This document shows, piece after piece, positions 1 to 8,833 of a DNA stretch of 11,206 nucleotides (its first letter is position 1; each line of letters opens with the position of its first letter). The notes beneath the pieces are model-generated. The model made no database searches, was not told the DNA's origin, and was given only the letters and a program-made list of their open reading frames with translations. The translations under genes were made by a program, and so were the position numbers. Origin of the DNA: Rudanella sp. (lineage in GTDB: Bacteria; Bacteroidota; Bacteroidia; Cytophagales; Spirosomataceae); NCBI GenBank assembly GCA_026785985.1, contig JAJAYX010000687.1, positions 1 through 11,206 of the forward strand, given 5' to 3'.

Positions 1-1653
1 CGATGCCTTCGCCACGGCCTGCAACAGTTGCTTTCCCATTTTCCCGCGAACCGCCTTATCCGCCTTCGCGAGGGGTTCCAGCAGACGCAAAGCCGTGCCT
101 TGCACCAATGGATCCGGGTCTGAAGTCAAGCTCAACAACACGTTAGCGTCACTCAGTTTCAGGCCATCGAGCGTCCACAATGCATGAAACCGCCCCAGTG
201 CGGTGCAACCATCCGAACGTTTGCCGGAAAGGGCCACCGTTTCGAGTTCTTTTTTCGCGCCCACCTCATTGCGCCCAACCAGCAACTGTTGCGCCATGTC
301 GCGGTGCCAGCCATCGGCACTCGACAATTCCTGGATCAGTTCAGTGGTCGATGCCTGAGAGAGTTTTTTGGGCGTTGGGGCCATCCAGTTTTGGGGAACA
401 ACCCGCCAGATTCGGCCCCGGTGAACGGGCATATCCAATTTTCGCGACAGCGTTTGCTCTTTCAGATACGGGGTCATATAGGCCTTGTGCTGCACAATGC
501 CCCGGTACATATCGGCCACATATAAGGCACCATCGGGACCGGTTGCCAGGCTAACGGGCCGGAATCGTTCGTCGGTCGAGGCCAGGAACTCCCGGCCCGG
601 ATGCGGGTCGCTGGCAGTCAGAATCGAGTTTTTTTCGGCCACCACATTGCGTTTAATGAGGTTCCCGGCGGGTTCGCACACAAAAATATTGCCCGCGAAA
701 GGCGTGGGCAAAGCCGTTTCCCGATACACAAAAGGCGAACAGGCAGCGGTGAATTCCAGCAGTCGGCCTTCTTTGTCGAGTGTTCCGGCAATGTAGCCCC
801 GGTTCACGGCGGGGTTTGGCCGGATAGGGTAAATGCGCCGGTCGATGGTCAGGCCGTGGTCGATGCCCGTGGTGGGCGTGTGGTGTTTGTTGCGCGAGAG
901 CGTGTTGGGCGGCACCAAATCCGCGTGGAGTTGCGACCAGTTGTAGTTGTAAACCAGCCGCCCTTTGTCGTCGTGGCTCATGCCCCACTGCCCGCGAAAC
1001 TCGGTGGAGTCGCGCACCCAGCGGGCCGCCGGTTCGCCGGTGCGATTCGGCGAGCCGTTCACCAATTTGTAGCGTTGCTTCGATTTGGCGTTATAAATCC
1101 AGTTGTCCATGCTCTGCCACAGCGCGTTAGGCGCGTGTTCGGGCAGGCCACCCCCGGTGTAGTTCTTGTCGATCAGGGTTTTGGAGTCCGCTTTGCCGTC
1201 GCCGTTGGTGTCTTTGGTGAACCACAGCACCCCATTTTCGGCCACCAACGCGCCCCCCGGTACGAGGGCAATGGCTCGAGGCATCACAAGGCTATCGAGG
1301 TAAACGGTGCTTACGTCCATCTGCCCGTCGCCGTTTTTGTCTTCCAAAACCGACACGCGCCCCACGGGTTTTTCTTCGCCCAGACCGTCGATATTGGCCA
1401 TGAATCCGCGCATCTCGACCACCCACAGCCGACCATCGGCATCGAAGGTCATGGCAACGGGGTCCTGCACCATTGGTTCGGCGGCCACCAATTGAATTTT
1501 CAGGCCCGGCTCCACCTGAAACGTGGCCTGTTCCTGAGTGGGTGTTCGCACGGGCGAGGGGTCATCGTCTGTTGTGCCCACGTTAACGGTGAAACTGCCC
1601 AGCCCCAGCAGCCCCGTTATCAACAGAAAAAAAATAGGATTGGGTTTACTCAT
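1..1653 (-). CDS. PVC-type membrane-bound dehydrogenase-like protein (N-terminal part, continues past left edge)
   Basis: This reading frame is open from an ATG at 1653 to the window's left edge (551 residues, no stop), so the C-terminus is missing. Residues 1-24 form a secretion signal (basic start, then a hydrophobic IFFLLITGLLGLG core). Residues 46-420 have the look of the 'putative membrane-bound dehydrogenase' / PVC-type beta-propeller family: QVEPGLKIQLVA near 46, LWVVEMRGF near 76-84, GDG-type turns, GPDGALYVADMYRG at 372-385 and GRIWRV at 413-418. From about 432 the sequence becomes helical and HEAT-like (GWHRDMAQQLL, HALWTLDGL). In this family the HEAT part is usually followed by a cytochrome c domain with CxxCH; none is seen here, but that region would lie outside the window. 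Likely a periplasmic or surface oxidoreductase acting on a sugar-like substrate; the substrate is unknown. It reads away from the tRNA and shares no operon with other genes here. Family call is firm, reaction is inferred. Confidence 0.88.
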   Translation of the reverse strand, partial: MSKPNPIFFLLITGLLGLGSFTVNVGTTDDDPSPVRTPTQEQATFQVEPGLKIQLVAAEPMVQDPVAMTFDADGRLWVVEMRGFMANIDGLGEEKPVGRVSVLEDKNGDGQMDVSTVYLDSLVMPRAIALVPGGALVAENGVLWFTKDTNGDGKADSKTLIDKNYTGGGLPEHAPNALWQSMDNWIYNAKSKQRYKLVNGSPNRTGEPAARWVRDSTEFRGQWGMSHDDKGRLVYNYNWSQLHADLVPPNTLSRNKHHTPTTGIDHGLTIDRRIYPIRPNPAVNRGYIAGTLDKEGRLLEFTAACSPFVYRETALPTPFAGNIFVCEPAGNLIKRNVVAEKNSILTASDPHPGREFLASTDERFRPVSLATGPDGALYVADMYRGIVQHKAYMTPYLKEQTLSRKLDMPVHRGRIWRVVPQNWMAPTPKKLSQASTTELIQELSSADGWHRDMAQQLLVGRNEVGAKKELETVALSGKRSDGCTALGRFHALWTLDGLKLSDANVLLSLTSDPDPLVQGTALRLLEPLAKADKAVRGKMGKQLLQAVAKAS

Positions 1654-1858
1654 GGGACTCAGTCTCTTTTAGTTGGTTGAGCGTCGGGGTACAGAAAAAC
1701 CGATCTTTCACACCCGAATAAAGCCCATCTGATTTAGTAAATACTCCTACTATAACGACGAAAAGCACCAGAAGTATTTTTGGGGGAAGTGCCGGCGGGG
1801 CGGTTAGGCTGAAATGAGATGTTTGAACAAGTCAGCTAAAACTTCCAATTAAAACCGC

Positions 1859-1866
1859 TATTTTTG
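1859..1866 (+). promoter_or_regulatory. Bacteroidota-type -7 box (TAnnTTTG) for tRNA-Ser
   Basis: The sequence TATTTTTG matches the Bacteroidota housekeeping -7 consensus TAnnTTTG and ends 11 bases before the tRNA 5' end, a fitting place for a short leader. No clear TTG -33 box is seen at the expected distance upstream, so the assignment rests on the -7 match and position. Confidence 0.5.
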
Positions 1867-1877
1867 CCCCTGCAAAC

Positions 1878-1964
1878 AGAGAGGTGTCCGAGTGGTTGAA
1901 GGAGCACGCCTGGAAAGTGTGTATGCGGGAAACTGTATCGAGAGTTCGAATCTCTTCCTCTCTG
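1878..1964 (+). tRNA. tRNA-Ser (anticodon GGA)
   Basis: Folds as a class II tRNA of 87 nt. The acceptor AGAGAGG (1878-1884) pairs with CCTCTCT (1957-1963), followed by discriminator G at 1964, as expected for bacterial tRNA-Ser. The anticodon stem CACGC/GTGTG encloses the loop CTGGAAA with anticodon GGA at 1912-1914, which reads UCC and UCU. The long variable arm forms ATGCGG/CTGTAT closed by a GAAA loop, and the T-loop is TTCGAAT. The bases after the discriminator are CCC, so the CCA tail is not encoded and must be added enzymatically. Confidence 0.97.
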
Positions 1965-1971
1965 CCCATGA

Positions 1972-2008
1972 CCCCGTTGCTTTACCAGGCAGCGGGGTTT
2001 TATTATTT
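1972..2008 (+). terminator. Rho-independent terminator of tRNA-Ser
   Basis: A 9-bp stem (1972-1980 CCCCGTTGC with 1989-1997 GCAGCGGGG, one G-U pair) around an 8-base loop is followed by TTTTATTATTT. It begins 8 bases after the tRNA, so the tRNA is probably a single-gene transcript and the small gene at 2060 needs another promoter or readthrough. Confidence 0.85.
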
Positions 2009-2059
2009 ACATTGATCGATACCACGCTATCATTATCTTTACCTAAAACACGCTCCGGC

Positions 2060-2254
2060 ATGGCTACTCAAAACTCCATAAAGCAGAATCGGGAAAAGAA
2101 GCCATTCTTTTTTACAGTTAAAAATGCCAGTGGACGGGATATTGAAGCATTTATCCCGGCTGGGTATAGTCCTACTGAAGACCCGGCAGATAAGCACTTC
2201 ATTGTAAGCAATTTAAAATATAAATTGGGTAGTTTATTTGTTGGTAATCCCTAA
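2060..2254 (+). CDS. Unrecognised 64-residue protein
   Basis: The ATG at 2060 opens a 64-residue frame (MATQNSIKQNREKKPFFF start, SLFVGNP end). The same frame runs upstream through the tRNA to an ATG at 1892, but that longer start would lie inside the tRNA gene, so 2060 is chosen. The product has a basic, polar N-terminus (residues 6-14), then a mixed region with alternating hydrophobic residues (FFFTVKNA, DIEAFIPAGY, FIVSNLKYKLG) that could form a small beta-rich fold. There is no signal peptide, membrane helix or cysteine. I do not recognise the family. The DNA is visibly more AT-rich than the flanking genes. No convincing Shine-Dalgarno or promoter box is seen. Its stop lies only 7 bases from the convergent stop of the regulator gene, with no terminator between. 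It could be a genuine small protein or a chance frame; the protein-like composition makes the former somewhat more likely. Confidence 0.55.
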   Translation: MATQNSIKQNREKKPFFFTVKNASGRDIEAFIPAGYSPTEDPADKHFIVSNLKYKLGSLFVGNP

Positions 2255-2261
2255 GCCTCTC

Positions 2262-3728
2262 TCACCTCGGTCTGGCAATGCCCAATTTCTTCATTCTTGA
2301 TTCCAGCGTGGTGGGGATGATGTCGAGGATTTCGGCCGCACCATTTTTACCGCTGACTTTCCAGTTGGTTGACTCCAGCACGGTGGTGATGTGGGCGCGT
2401 TCGCACTCGTCGAGGGTGAGGGGCGTAACCCGCCGGGCAGCCATTGTGCTGTTGCGTCCGAACCAGTCGCCGAGGTCGAGTTGCCGCCTGGTGGAGCCGA
2501 TGAGCGACCGTTCGACAATGTTTTCGAGTTCGCGGATGTTACCGGGCCAGTTGTAGGCCGTGAGCGTGTCGATTACTTTGGCGGGAATGACCTCGATCCG
2601 GCGGTTCATGTCGGGGCCGTGTTTATCGCAGAAGTGCCTGACTAACAGGGGAATGTCTTCTTTTCGTTCGCGGAGGGGCAGGCTTTTGATGGGGAACACG
2701 TTGAGCCGGTAATAGAGGTCTTCGCGGAAACGGCCCGCGTCGATTTCGGTTTCGAGGTCGCGGTTGGTGGCCGTCAGCACCCGAACATTGATGCGGATGG
2801 TTTTGGTGCCACCCACCCGTTCAAACTCACCCTCCTGCAACACCCGAAGCAGTTTGGACTTTAAATCAAACGGCATCTCGCCAATTTCATCTAAGAAAAT
2901 CGTGCCGTTGTTGGCCAGTTCGAACCGCCCGATTTTCTGGTTTATGGCCCCCGTGAAGGCCCCTTTTTCGTGACCAAACAACTCACTTTCAATCAGCGTG
3001 GCAGGCAGAGCCGCACAATTGACCTTGATGAGCGGCTGCTTTTTGCGGTTACTGTGCTGATGGATGGCTCGTGCCAGCAACTCCTTACCCGTGCCGGATT
3101 CGCCCAGAATCAGCACCGTTGTGTTGGTGGGGGCCACCTGATCTACTTTCGTCAGAATTTGCCGGAACGGTTTGCTTTGGGTCACAATTTCATCGAAGCC
3201 GGTGGTTTGCCGAATCTCATCGCGGAGGTAGGTGTTCTCGGCCTGTAGCTGATCTTTCAGGGTTTCCACTTCGTCAAGAGCTTTGCGGAGGGCTTCAGTG
3301 CGCTCGGCCACACGGGCTTCGAGGGCCTCGTTGGCCTGTTGGAGATCATGGCGCATTTGCCGGAGGGCGAGGTGCGTTTGGACGCGGGCCAGCACTTCGG
3401 ATAGTTGGAATGGCTTGGTGATGTAGTCCACCGCGCCCATGTTAAAGCCATTGACCTTGTCGATGGTTTCGCTGGAAGCGGTCATAAAAATCACCGGCAC
3501 ATCGGCGGTTTCGGGCTTGGCTTTGAGTCGGCGGCAGGTCTCGAAACCGTTCATACCGGGCATCATCACGTCCAGCAGAATCAGGTCGGGTTTGGCGTAG
3601 GCGACCTGTTCGAGGGCCGATTTGCCATCCTGCTCCGTCAGAACGCGGTAGCCGTTGTGGGTGAGGGCATCAAAAAGGATGCTGATGTTGTGGGGGGTGT
3701 CGTCAACGACAAGAATGCTGGGGGTCAT
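2262..3728 (-). CDS. Sigma-54-dependent response regulator (REC / AAA+ / Fis-type HTH)
   Basis: A 488-residue NtrC-like regulator. REC domain at about 4-118: acidic pair D9/D10, phosphoacceptor D53 (LLDVMMPG), T83 and K105 (TKPF). A coiled-coil linker follows at about 122-170. The AAA+ domain at about 178-410 has Walker A GESGTGKE at 209-216, the sigma-54-contacting GAFTGA loop intact at 256-261, Walker B TIFLDE at 276-281, and the arginine-finger stretch [16 protein letters not shown] starting at 332. The C-terminus (about 438-487) is a Fis-type helix-turn-helix ending [12 protein letters not shown]. With all catalytic and contact elements present it should hydrolyse ATP and open sigma-54 promoters when phosphorylated. 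Its ATG overlaps the stop of the upstream kinase gene (ATGA at 3725-3728), implying translational coupling and one operon, so the kinase is the likely phosphodonor. Target genes cannot be read directly; the divergent cluster at 7817-10174 is a candidate. Confidence 0.96.
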   Translation of the reverse strand: MTPSILVVDDTPHNISILFDALTHNGYRVLTEQDGKSALEQVAYAKPDLILLDVMMPGMNGFETCRRLKAKPETADVPVIFMTASSETIDKVNGFNMGAVDYITKPFQLSEVLARVQTHLALRQMRHDLQQANEALEARVAERTEALRKALDEVETLKDQLQAENTYLRDEIRQTTGFDEIVTQSKPFRQILTKVDQVAPTNTTVLILGESGTGKELLARAIHQHSNRKKQPLIKVNCAALPATLIESELFGHEKGAFTGAINQKIGRFELANNGTIFLDEIGEMPFDLKSKLLRVLQEGEFERVGGTKTIRINVRVLTATNRDLETEIDAGRFREDLYYRLNVFPIKSLPLRERKEDIPLLVRHFCDKHGPDMNRRIEVIPAKVIDTLTAYNWPGNIRELENIVERSLIGSTRRQLDLGDWFGRNSTMAARRVTPLTLDECERAHITTVLESTNWKVSGKNGAAEILDIIPTTLESRMKKLGIARPR

Positions 3729-6700
3729 AGGTGTTCCGCTAAGTAGTCGCGGATGTTGCGGGTATCAAAAGCAGCGGCCCACGCCCGAATGGGTTGGGTG
3801 AAGGCCATCAAATGGGAATCTTGCCGGTCGAGCGCGTCTAACTGGGTCAGAACACCCTGAATATCACCTTGTCGGGCGAGGTTGAGCAGGGTTTCGATGG
3901 CCGGGGCGGGCGGCAGCACCAGCCCATCGGTGGCCCCGTTGGCGGTTCCGTTGGCTGCGTAGGGCGCGGGTTTGGAAGTTGTTCCCGGCGCGTCGGCGTA
4001 GTGCCACGTCAGGTTCAGTAGCCGCCCGATTTTGGTGAGCAGGCTGTCCACATCGACGGGTTTGGCCACAAAATCATCGAACCCTTCGCGGAACGAGCGT
4101 TGCTGGTTTTGCTCAAAAACGTTGGCCGAAAACGCCATCACCTTCGCGTGGGCCAATTCGGGGTAGTCGGCGAGGTGTTGCAGGGCTTCGAAACCGTTCA
4201 TTACGGGCATTACCAAATCCATCAGAATCAGGTCGGGTACTGCTGTTCGGGCCACGGCGAGGGCCACCTGCCCGTTGGTGGCTTCCGACACCTCGAAGCC
4301 AATCTGACCCAGTAACGAAACGACCAACTGCCGGTTTTCGGCATGGTCGTCGGCTACCAAAATCCGTTTTCGGGGGCCATCGTAACCCGAAATGTGTTGC
4401 CCGGTTTCCGGGCTTGCTGTCTGACTATCAGCACCTAACTGCGCCACCGACAAGGGCAGACTAATCGTGAACGTGCTGCCTTCGCCCGGTGGGCTGACCA
4501 CGTTCAACTGCCCGCCCATGAGGGCCACGAGTTTGTCGGAAATGGCCAAACCGAGGCCCGTGCCTTCCACAAACTGCCGGGCATCACGCACCTGGTAAAA
4601 CGGCTGGAACACTTCCGTCAGCCGCTCCGGGGGAATGCCGATGCCAGTATCGCTTACCTGGAACACCACCCGAAACTGCCCCGGTCGCACCTCCTGACTG
4701 CTCACCGAGAGCCGCACCTCGCCCCGTTGGGTAAACTTCACGGCATTGCTCAGGAGGTTGTTCAGCACCTGCGTCAGGCGTTTTTCGTCGCCCAGCACCA
4801 CGGGCGGCAGGGCGGGGTCGGGCTGGTAATGAAAGGCCAGTTTTTTCTGTTCGGCCTGGGAGCTGAAAAACGTGGCCACGTTATCCAGGAGGGCGGGTAA
4901 ACTCACCGGTAGCCGCTGAAACTCGAACCGCTGGGCTTCGATTTTGGCAATATCGAGTACCTCGTTAATGAGTTTCAGCAGGTGTTCGCCACTGCTTCGG
5001 ACCACCCCCCCCCACTGTTGCTGCCCCATTGACAGGGTTGGTTCGCGCTGGAGGAGTTGGGCAAAGCCGAGGATGCCGTTAAGGGGGGTGCGGAGTTCGT
5101 GGCTCATATTGGCCAGAAACTCGCTTTTGGCGCGGTTGGCTCCCTCGGCGGCTTCTTTGGCCATTTGCAACCGCCCCGACTGCGCCACCAGCGCTTCTTT
5201 TTGGGCCACTACCTGCGCAGTGCGCTCCTGCACCACCGTTTCGAGTTTGAGCTTTTCGCGGGTCAGTCGGCGGGTGTAGTAGCGCGTAAAACTGTAAATG
5301 AGCAAACAGGCCAGAAGAGCATACAATCCGTAGGCCCACCACTCCCGAAACCAGGGTTTGGTAATTACAAAATCGAGCGAGCCTTCGCGGCTCCACTGCC
5401 CGTAGGAGTCGCGGGCGCGAACCTGAAACAAGTACGCGCCAACGGGCAGGTTGGTGTAATCTTTGCGGGTTTCGCGGCTCCACGACGACCAAACAGTGTC
5501 TTCAGAAGCCTGGGCATTGGCCTTGCGGGGAACGGTGAGCAGCCGATGCTGGAACTCGTTGGTTTCGTCGCCCACAAAACTCGTGGCCGCAAACCCGAAC
5601 GACAAATCCCGGAAACGGTAGGGCAGCGTCAGGCGGGCGGGTTGGGCGTTGGGGCCGCTGTTGCCCGCATATACCAGCGAGTCATTGGTCAGTAAGCGCA
5701 CCGTTCGGATGAGGGCCGGGTAATCGGGGGGCATGAACATCTGAGCACCGTCGTAGCGAAACAGCCCTTCGTCGTTACCCACCCAAACCAGGCCGCTGGC
5801 TTCGGGATAGACCACGTAGCCGCCCCGCCGAATGGGTTTCAGGCTTAGACTATCGCACTGCCACTCGCCCGTTTCGGTGCGCCGGAAAGCCACGGCGGGG
5901 TTCGCAAACCACAGCCGTTTGCTGGCATCCTCGGCAATACTGGGCGCGTCGGCGGCTGAGGGGCGAAGCACTGGCCCAAAAGCATTCTCGGCTACAAACC
6001 GGCTCGTTTGGGCATCAAATCGGTACAGGCTTCCGCCCGCGGCAAACAGCATTCCACCCGACGTAGAAAAGGCGTAACTGCCTGACAAAGAACGCAGCCC
6101 GGCGGTTATGGTTTGTGCCTTGCCACCCGCTGACAGTTGGTAAAACCCTGCCGAGTGCGTACCTACCCATACCGCGCCCGTGGAGTCCTGGGCCAGTGAA
6201 ACGCATTCGCTGTTGATGCCCGGTACAGCACCCGCGTCCTGCCAGTTGCCGTCCCGGTGTCGTTCATACGCTAAAAGCCCATTCCCCAGCGCGACGAGTA
6301 ATCGGTTGGGCTGATTCCGGGGTCGTAACAGGGCGTTGATCGGCTGGTTTTGGACTTTTACTGATTCTACCACCCTGTTTTGCCGTATGCGCCAGAGGTG
6401 GCCCGGCCCGGCCGCCAGCAAATCGGGTCCGTCGGGCAACAGCACCCGAACGGGGGCTTCGGTGCCGGGTACGGCCTCGAACCGGGCGGTTTGGTCGTTC
6501 CAGTGCAACAACCCTAAATCGGTGCCGATGTAGAGCACTCCCCCGTGCCGGACGATGGCCCACACGGTCGAATGGACATTTAAACTACCCTTGAACCGGC
6601 TCACGGGCAGGTTGGTTTCTACGCGGTCGAGGCCGCTGCCAGTGCTGATCCAAAGCGACTGTTCGCGGTCTTGAAACAGGCTCAGGACGGTGTTGCGCCG

Positions 6701-7591
6701 AAGGCCGTTAGTCTCGTCGATGTGTTGACCAATGCGCCCCGTTTCGTTCAGGATTTTAACGCCACCCCGTTCAGTACCAATGATGTAGCAGTGAGCGCCG
6801 GTTTTCATGTTGCGGACGTATATGGCTTTACTGACCCGGGTTCGTTTCAGCCAGTCGTCGGTTTGGGTGGGAAATGGGCTGAGGGTTTTTTGGTCCGGAT
6901 TGTACCGGAACAGGCCGTTGGTTTGCGTGATTATGAGGAGTTGATTGGGGATTGGGGGGGCCAGAACGGCCAGAAGCGACTCCGTAACTAAGCTACTTGT
7001 GCCAGGCAGAGGCATCAGGCATTTGTCGCGGTAGCCATCGAGCGGTAACTGAAACAATTTCCCCAACCGCGACTGAATGTACAGATACTTCTCCACCCGG
7101 CTCACCTGCCGCAGCCCCCCCGGAATGGCCCACGACATGGTTTTCTGATTCGTTCGGAACCGATACACCCGCTCATCGGTGCAGAAAAATACCCCCCTCG
7201 GCGAACTGATAACGGCCACCACGGTCAGCCGGGCGGGTTTTGGGGCGGGTAGCTGATCGCTCAGGGAAACATACTGGCGCTGCCCCCTCGCATCGGCTTT
7301 CAGATAGCCAAAGTTGGTTTCCGTACCCACATAAACGGTGCCCGTCGAGTCGGTGTCGATGGCCACTACGCGCTGCCCCGGCACGGTGAGTTTGGTCCAT
7401 TTGCTCCCGTCGAATTCGAGCAGGCCGTGCTGATTCCCCACGTACAACACCCCCCGATTGTCCTGGGTGATGGCCCGGTTTTCGGGGTGAGCGCGGTAGG
7501 TTTTGGGGGCGTAATGCTGAATAAACGGCAGGCCCGTTGGCTGGGCAAAGCCGGTGGTGAGCGTGAGCAGCAGCAGAATGAGTGTAGGCAT
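3725..7591 (-). CDS. Hybrid two-component sensor kinase: periplasmic propeller, Y_Y_Y, HisKA, HATPase, REC
   Basis: A 1288-residue protein. The ATG at 7591 is chosen because it opens directly on a signal peptide ([16 protein letters not shown]); an upstream in-frame ATG at 7687 would place 32 polar and mixed residues before it. Residues about 25-640 carry repeated two-component-propeller units, for example [14 protein letters not shown] near 49, [14 protein letters not shown] near 312 and [10 protein letters not shown] near 473. A Y_Y_Y domain follows (about 655-743, [17 protein letters not shown]), then one membrane helix (about 752-770), a coiled coil and HisKA with phospho-acceptor H831 ([15 protein letters not shown]). 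The HATPase has an N box near 944-950, DTGIGI at 981 and GTGLGL at 1010. A receiver domain (about 1075-1192) has D1081/D1082, D1125 and K1177. The tail (about 1225-1288) is helical. This is the sensor half of the Bacteroidota hybrid (HTCS) layout without the usual AraC output domain; the output is the adjacent sigma-54 regulator. Ligand unknown. A run of nine G lies in the HisKA coding part. Confidence 0.95.
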   Translation of the reverse strand: MPTLILLLLTLTTGFAQPTGLPFIQHYAPKTYRAHPENRAITQDNRGVLYVGNQHGLLEFDGSKWTKLTVPGQRVVAIDTDSTGTVYVGTETNFGYLKADARGQRQYVSLSDQLPAPKPARLTVVAVISSPRGVFFCTDERVYRFRTNQKTMSWAIPGGLRQVSRVEKYLYIQSRLGKLFQLPLDGYRDKCLMPLPGTSSLVTESLLAVLAPPIPNQLLIITQTNGLFRYNPDQKTLSPFPTQTDDWLKRTRVSKAIYVRNMKTGAHCYIIGTERGGVKILNETGRIGQHIDETNGLRRNTVLSLFQDREQSLWISTGSGLDRVETNLPVSRFKGSLNVHSTVWAIVRHGGVLYIGTDLGLLHWNDQTARFEAVPGTEAPVRVLLPDGPDLLAAGPGHLWRIRQNRVVESVKVQNQPINALLRPRNQPNRLLVALGNGLLAYERHRDGNWQDAGAVPGINSECVSLAQDSTGAVWVGTHSAGFYQLSAGGKAQTITAGLRSLSGSYAFSTSGGMLFAAGGSLYRFDAQTSRFVAENAFGPVLRPSAADAPSIAEDASKRLWFANPAVAFRRTETGEWQCDSLSLKPIRRGGYVVYPEASGLVWVGNDEGLFRYDGAQMFMPPDYPALIRTVRLLTNDSLVYAGNSGPNAQPARLTLPYRFRDLSFGFAATSFVGDETNEFQHRLLTVPRKANAQASEDTVWSSWSRETRKDYTNLPVGAYLFQVRARDSYGQWSREGSLDFVITKPWFREWWAYGLYALLACLLIYSFTRYYTRRLTREKLKLETVVQERTAQVVAQKEALVAQSGRLQMAKEAAEGANRAKSEFLANMSHELRTPLNGILGFAQLLQREPTLSMGQQQWGGVVRSSGEHLLKLINEVLDIAKIEAQRFEFQRLPVSLPALLDNVATFFSSQAEQKKLAFHYQPDPALPPVVLGDEKRLTQVLNNLLSNAVKFTQRGEVRLSVSSQEVRPGQFRVVFQVSDTGIGIPPERLTEVFQPFYQVRDARQFVEGTGLGLAISDKLVALMGGQLNVVSPPGEGSTFTISLPLSVAQLGADSQTASPETGQHISGYDGPRKRILVADDHAENRQLVVSLLGQIGFEVSEATNGQVALAVARTAVPDLILMDLVMPVMNGFEALQHLADYPELAHAKVMAFSANVFEQNQQRSFREGFDDFVAKPVDVDSLLTKIGRLLNLTWHYADAPGTTSKPAPYAANGTANGATDGLVLPPAPAIETLLNLARQGDIQGVLTQLDALDRQDSHLMAFTQPIRAWAAAFDTRNIRDYLAEHL

Positions 7592-7740
7592 AAGGGTGGG
7601 GTATATTAACGAAATGTCGGGAATCTCCTGAAATATCAATAAAGTGGACGGGTATTGCCTGGAACCGACAGGGGGCAAAACACCCATTTTGGTCTACCTG
7701 CGTGGGTTTTAGCCAGGGTGTATCGGGGCGGCATGGTGTT

Positions 7741-7756
7741 TGGCATACATAAAGCA
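7741..7756 (+). promoter_or_regulatory. Candidate sigma-54 promoter upstream of the DinB-like gene
   Basis: TGGCATACATAAAGCA has GG and GC exactly 12 bases apart (first G to first G), as in the sigma-54 consensus TGGCAC-N5-TTGC. The -24 half matches 5 of 6 positions and is preceded by T; the -12 half keeps GC but has AA in place of TT. It points toward the gene at 7817, predicting a start near 7768 and a leader of about 50 bases. The match is imperfect and a chance hit is possible. The rest of the 225-bp intergenic region (7592-7816) shows no clear TAnnTTTG box for either direction. Confidence 0.28.
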
Positions 7757-7816
7757 ACAGGAATCATACCGAACTGCACCCACTTCGTACTGCTCCTATT
7801 CCGATAGCTACAGACC

Positions 7817-8377
7817 ATGAAATTACAGGAAACATCCATCGCGCTTTTCGACCAGTTGATCGGGGTAACCAGTCAACTGACACCCGCCGAGTTTGCCCGC
7901 CCGCTGCCTTTGCTGTTAGGGAGTTCGGTTGGTAAACACCTCCGCCACATTATCGAATTCTACGACCTTGCCCTAACGGCGCACCAGACCGGCCACCTGA
8001 ACTACGACCGCCGGGTGCGCCAGACTGCTCTCGAAACGACCCCCAAAGCGGCTATCGACGCGCTGCATCAGATGGCCGTTTTGATGAGCCTGTACGAAAC
8101 CGACCGGCTTCTCAGTTTGGCCGCTTCGTTCTCGCCCGATGGTTCGCCCGACGTTTTGATGTCAACGACCTACTTCCGCGAACTGCACTACAACATCGAA
8201 CACGCCGTGCATCATGCCGCCATTATCCGAATCGGGTTGCAACAGACCTTTCCCGATGTGTTGCTGCCCTCACATTTCGGAGTTTCCTACGCCACCGTTC
8301 AACACGAAAACCAATTGCATAACCCGCGTCCGGTACTGCTGACGCACAACCACCTCGATCATGTCCAACTCGGTTAA
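7817..8377 (+). CDS. DinB-like four-helix protein
   Basis: A 186-residue, mostly helical, cytoplasmic protein without a signal peptide. The pattern fits the DinB/YfiT superfamily of metal-binding four-helix proteins: helix 2 carries GKHLRHIIEFYDLAL (H41, H44) and a later helix carries ELHYNIEHAVHHAAIIRIG with an H129-xxx-H133 pair, together a plausible metal-binding histidine triad. The stretch FGVSYATVQHENQ after it is typical of the end of such proteins in Bacteroidota; the last 20 or so residues (HNPRPVLLTHNHLDHVQLG) look like an extension. Members of the superfamily include thiol-dependent transferases, but many have no known reaction, and none is assigned here. It is the first gene of a plus-strand cluster and its 3' end overlaps the next start by 17 bases (8361-8377), so the two are probably co-translated. 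The family call is good, function is open. Confidence 0.8.
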   Translation: MKLQETSIALFDQLIGVTSQLTPAEFARPLPLLLGSSVGKHLRHIIEFYDLALTAHQTGHLNYDRRVRQTALETTPKAAIDALHQMAVLMSLYETDRLLSLAASFSPDGSPDVLMSTTYFRELHYNIEHAVHHAAIIRIGLQQTFPDVLLPSHFGVSYATVQHENQLHNPRPVLLTHNHLDHVQLG

Positions 8378-8828
8378 TTACCTCGGATATCTGCTCATTG
8401 GCCTGTTCCTGAGCAGTTGTTCGGCCAGCAACCAGACCCCAACGCCCATTGGCACTACCACCGCGCCCGTCAATGTGAACAACCCAACCCAAACCTTTGA
8501 TCCGGCGGGGCAAATGCTGCTGGCTTCCGGGGCTTTTGTCAACGGCGGTCGGTACACCACCAAAGGCACAGCGAAAGTATATGAAAAAAATGGCAAACGA
8601 ACCCTGCTCCTCGAAGACTTTACCACCGACGGTGGTCCTGACCTACGCATCTACCTCGCCGACGGAACCACGTTTACCAGTTTCGTGGAGGTGGTGAGCA
8701 AACTTTCGGCAACGGGGAATTTCTTCGTGGAAATTCCCGCCGGGTACGACCCCGCCAAGCATGGTTTTGTGCTTATCTGGTGCAAACAGTTCAGTGCGCT
8801 TTTCGGTAGTGCTACCCTCAAAAAATAA
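8361..8828 (+). CDS. DM13-domain lipoprotein
   Basis: A 155-residue protein with a lipoprotein signal: hydrophobic YLLIGLFL followed by lipobox LSSC with the acylated cysteine at 20. A Thr/Pro/Asn-rich linker (about 22-45) leads to a DM13 domain at about 52-153: GAFVNGGRYTTKGTAKVYE near 57, LLLEDFTTDGGPDLRIYLA near 82-100, AGYDPAKHG near 127, and the closing VLIWCKQFSALFGSA with the conserved cysteine C141. DM13 domains have been proposed to act in redox or electron-transfer roles outside the cytoplasm, largely on the basis of this cysteine and their domain partners. The protein is likely anchored in the outer or inner membrane facing the periplasm. The start at 8361 lies inside the DinB-like gene; it is supported by the complete lipoprotein signal directly after it. 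The next gene starts 5 bases after its stop, so an operon is very likely. Confidence 0.9.
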   Translation: MSNSVNYLGYLLIGLFLSSCSASNQTPTPIGTTTAPVNVNNPTQTFDPAGQMLLASGAFVNGGRYTTKGTAKVYEKNGKRTLLLEDFTTDGGPDLRIYLADGTTFTSFVEVVSKLSATGNFFVEIPAGYDPAKHGFVLIWCKQFSALFGSATLKK

Positions 8829-8833
8829 CTTTT

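Noticed and set aside
601..1680. 359-residue plus-strand open frame
   Set aside because: It lies opposite the dehydrogenase gene, whose minus-strand product shows clear family motifs throughout; the plus frame is compositionally odd (Val/His/Gly-rich) and has no recognisable domain.
1858..2061. 67-residue minus-strand frame across the tRNA
   Set aside because: It runs antisense through tRNA-Ser and its terminator and has no protein-like features of its own.
1878..2254. tRNA-Ser as an integration site for a genomic island
   Set aside because: No integrase, and no repeat of the tRNA 3' end is seen elsewhere in the window.
7592..7687. Upstream ATG adding 32 residues to the sensor kinase
   Set aside because: The added residues precede and would bury a complete signal peptide that begins at the ATG at 7591.
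7680..7721. ACACCC/GGGTGT inverted repeat in the divergent region, and TGTCGG/CCGACA at 7615-7670
   Set aside because: Six-base arms 30 to 44 bases apart are expected by chance in GC-rich DNA; not strong enough to call an activator site, though worth a look in a conservation alignment.
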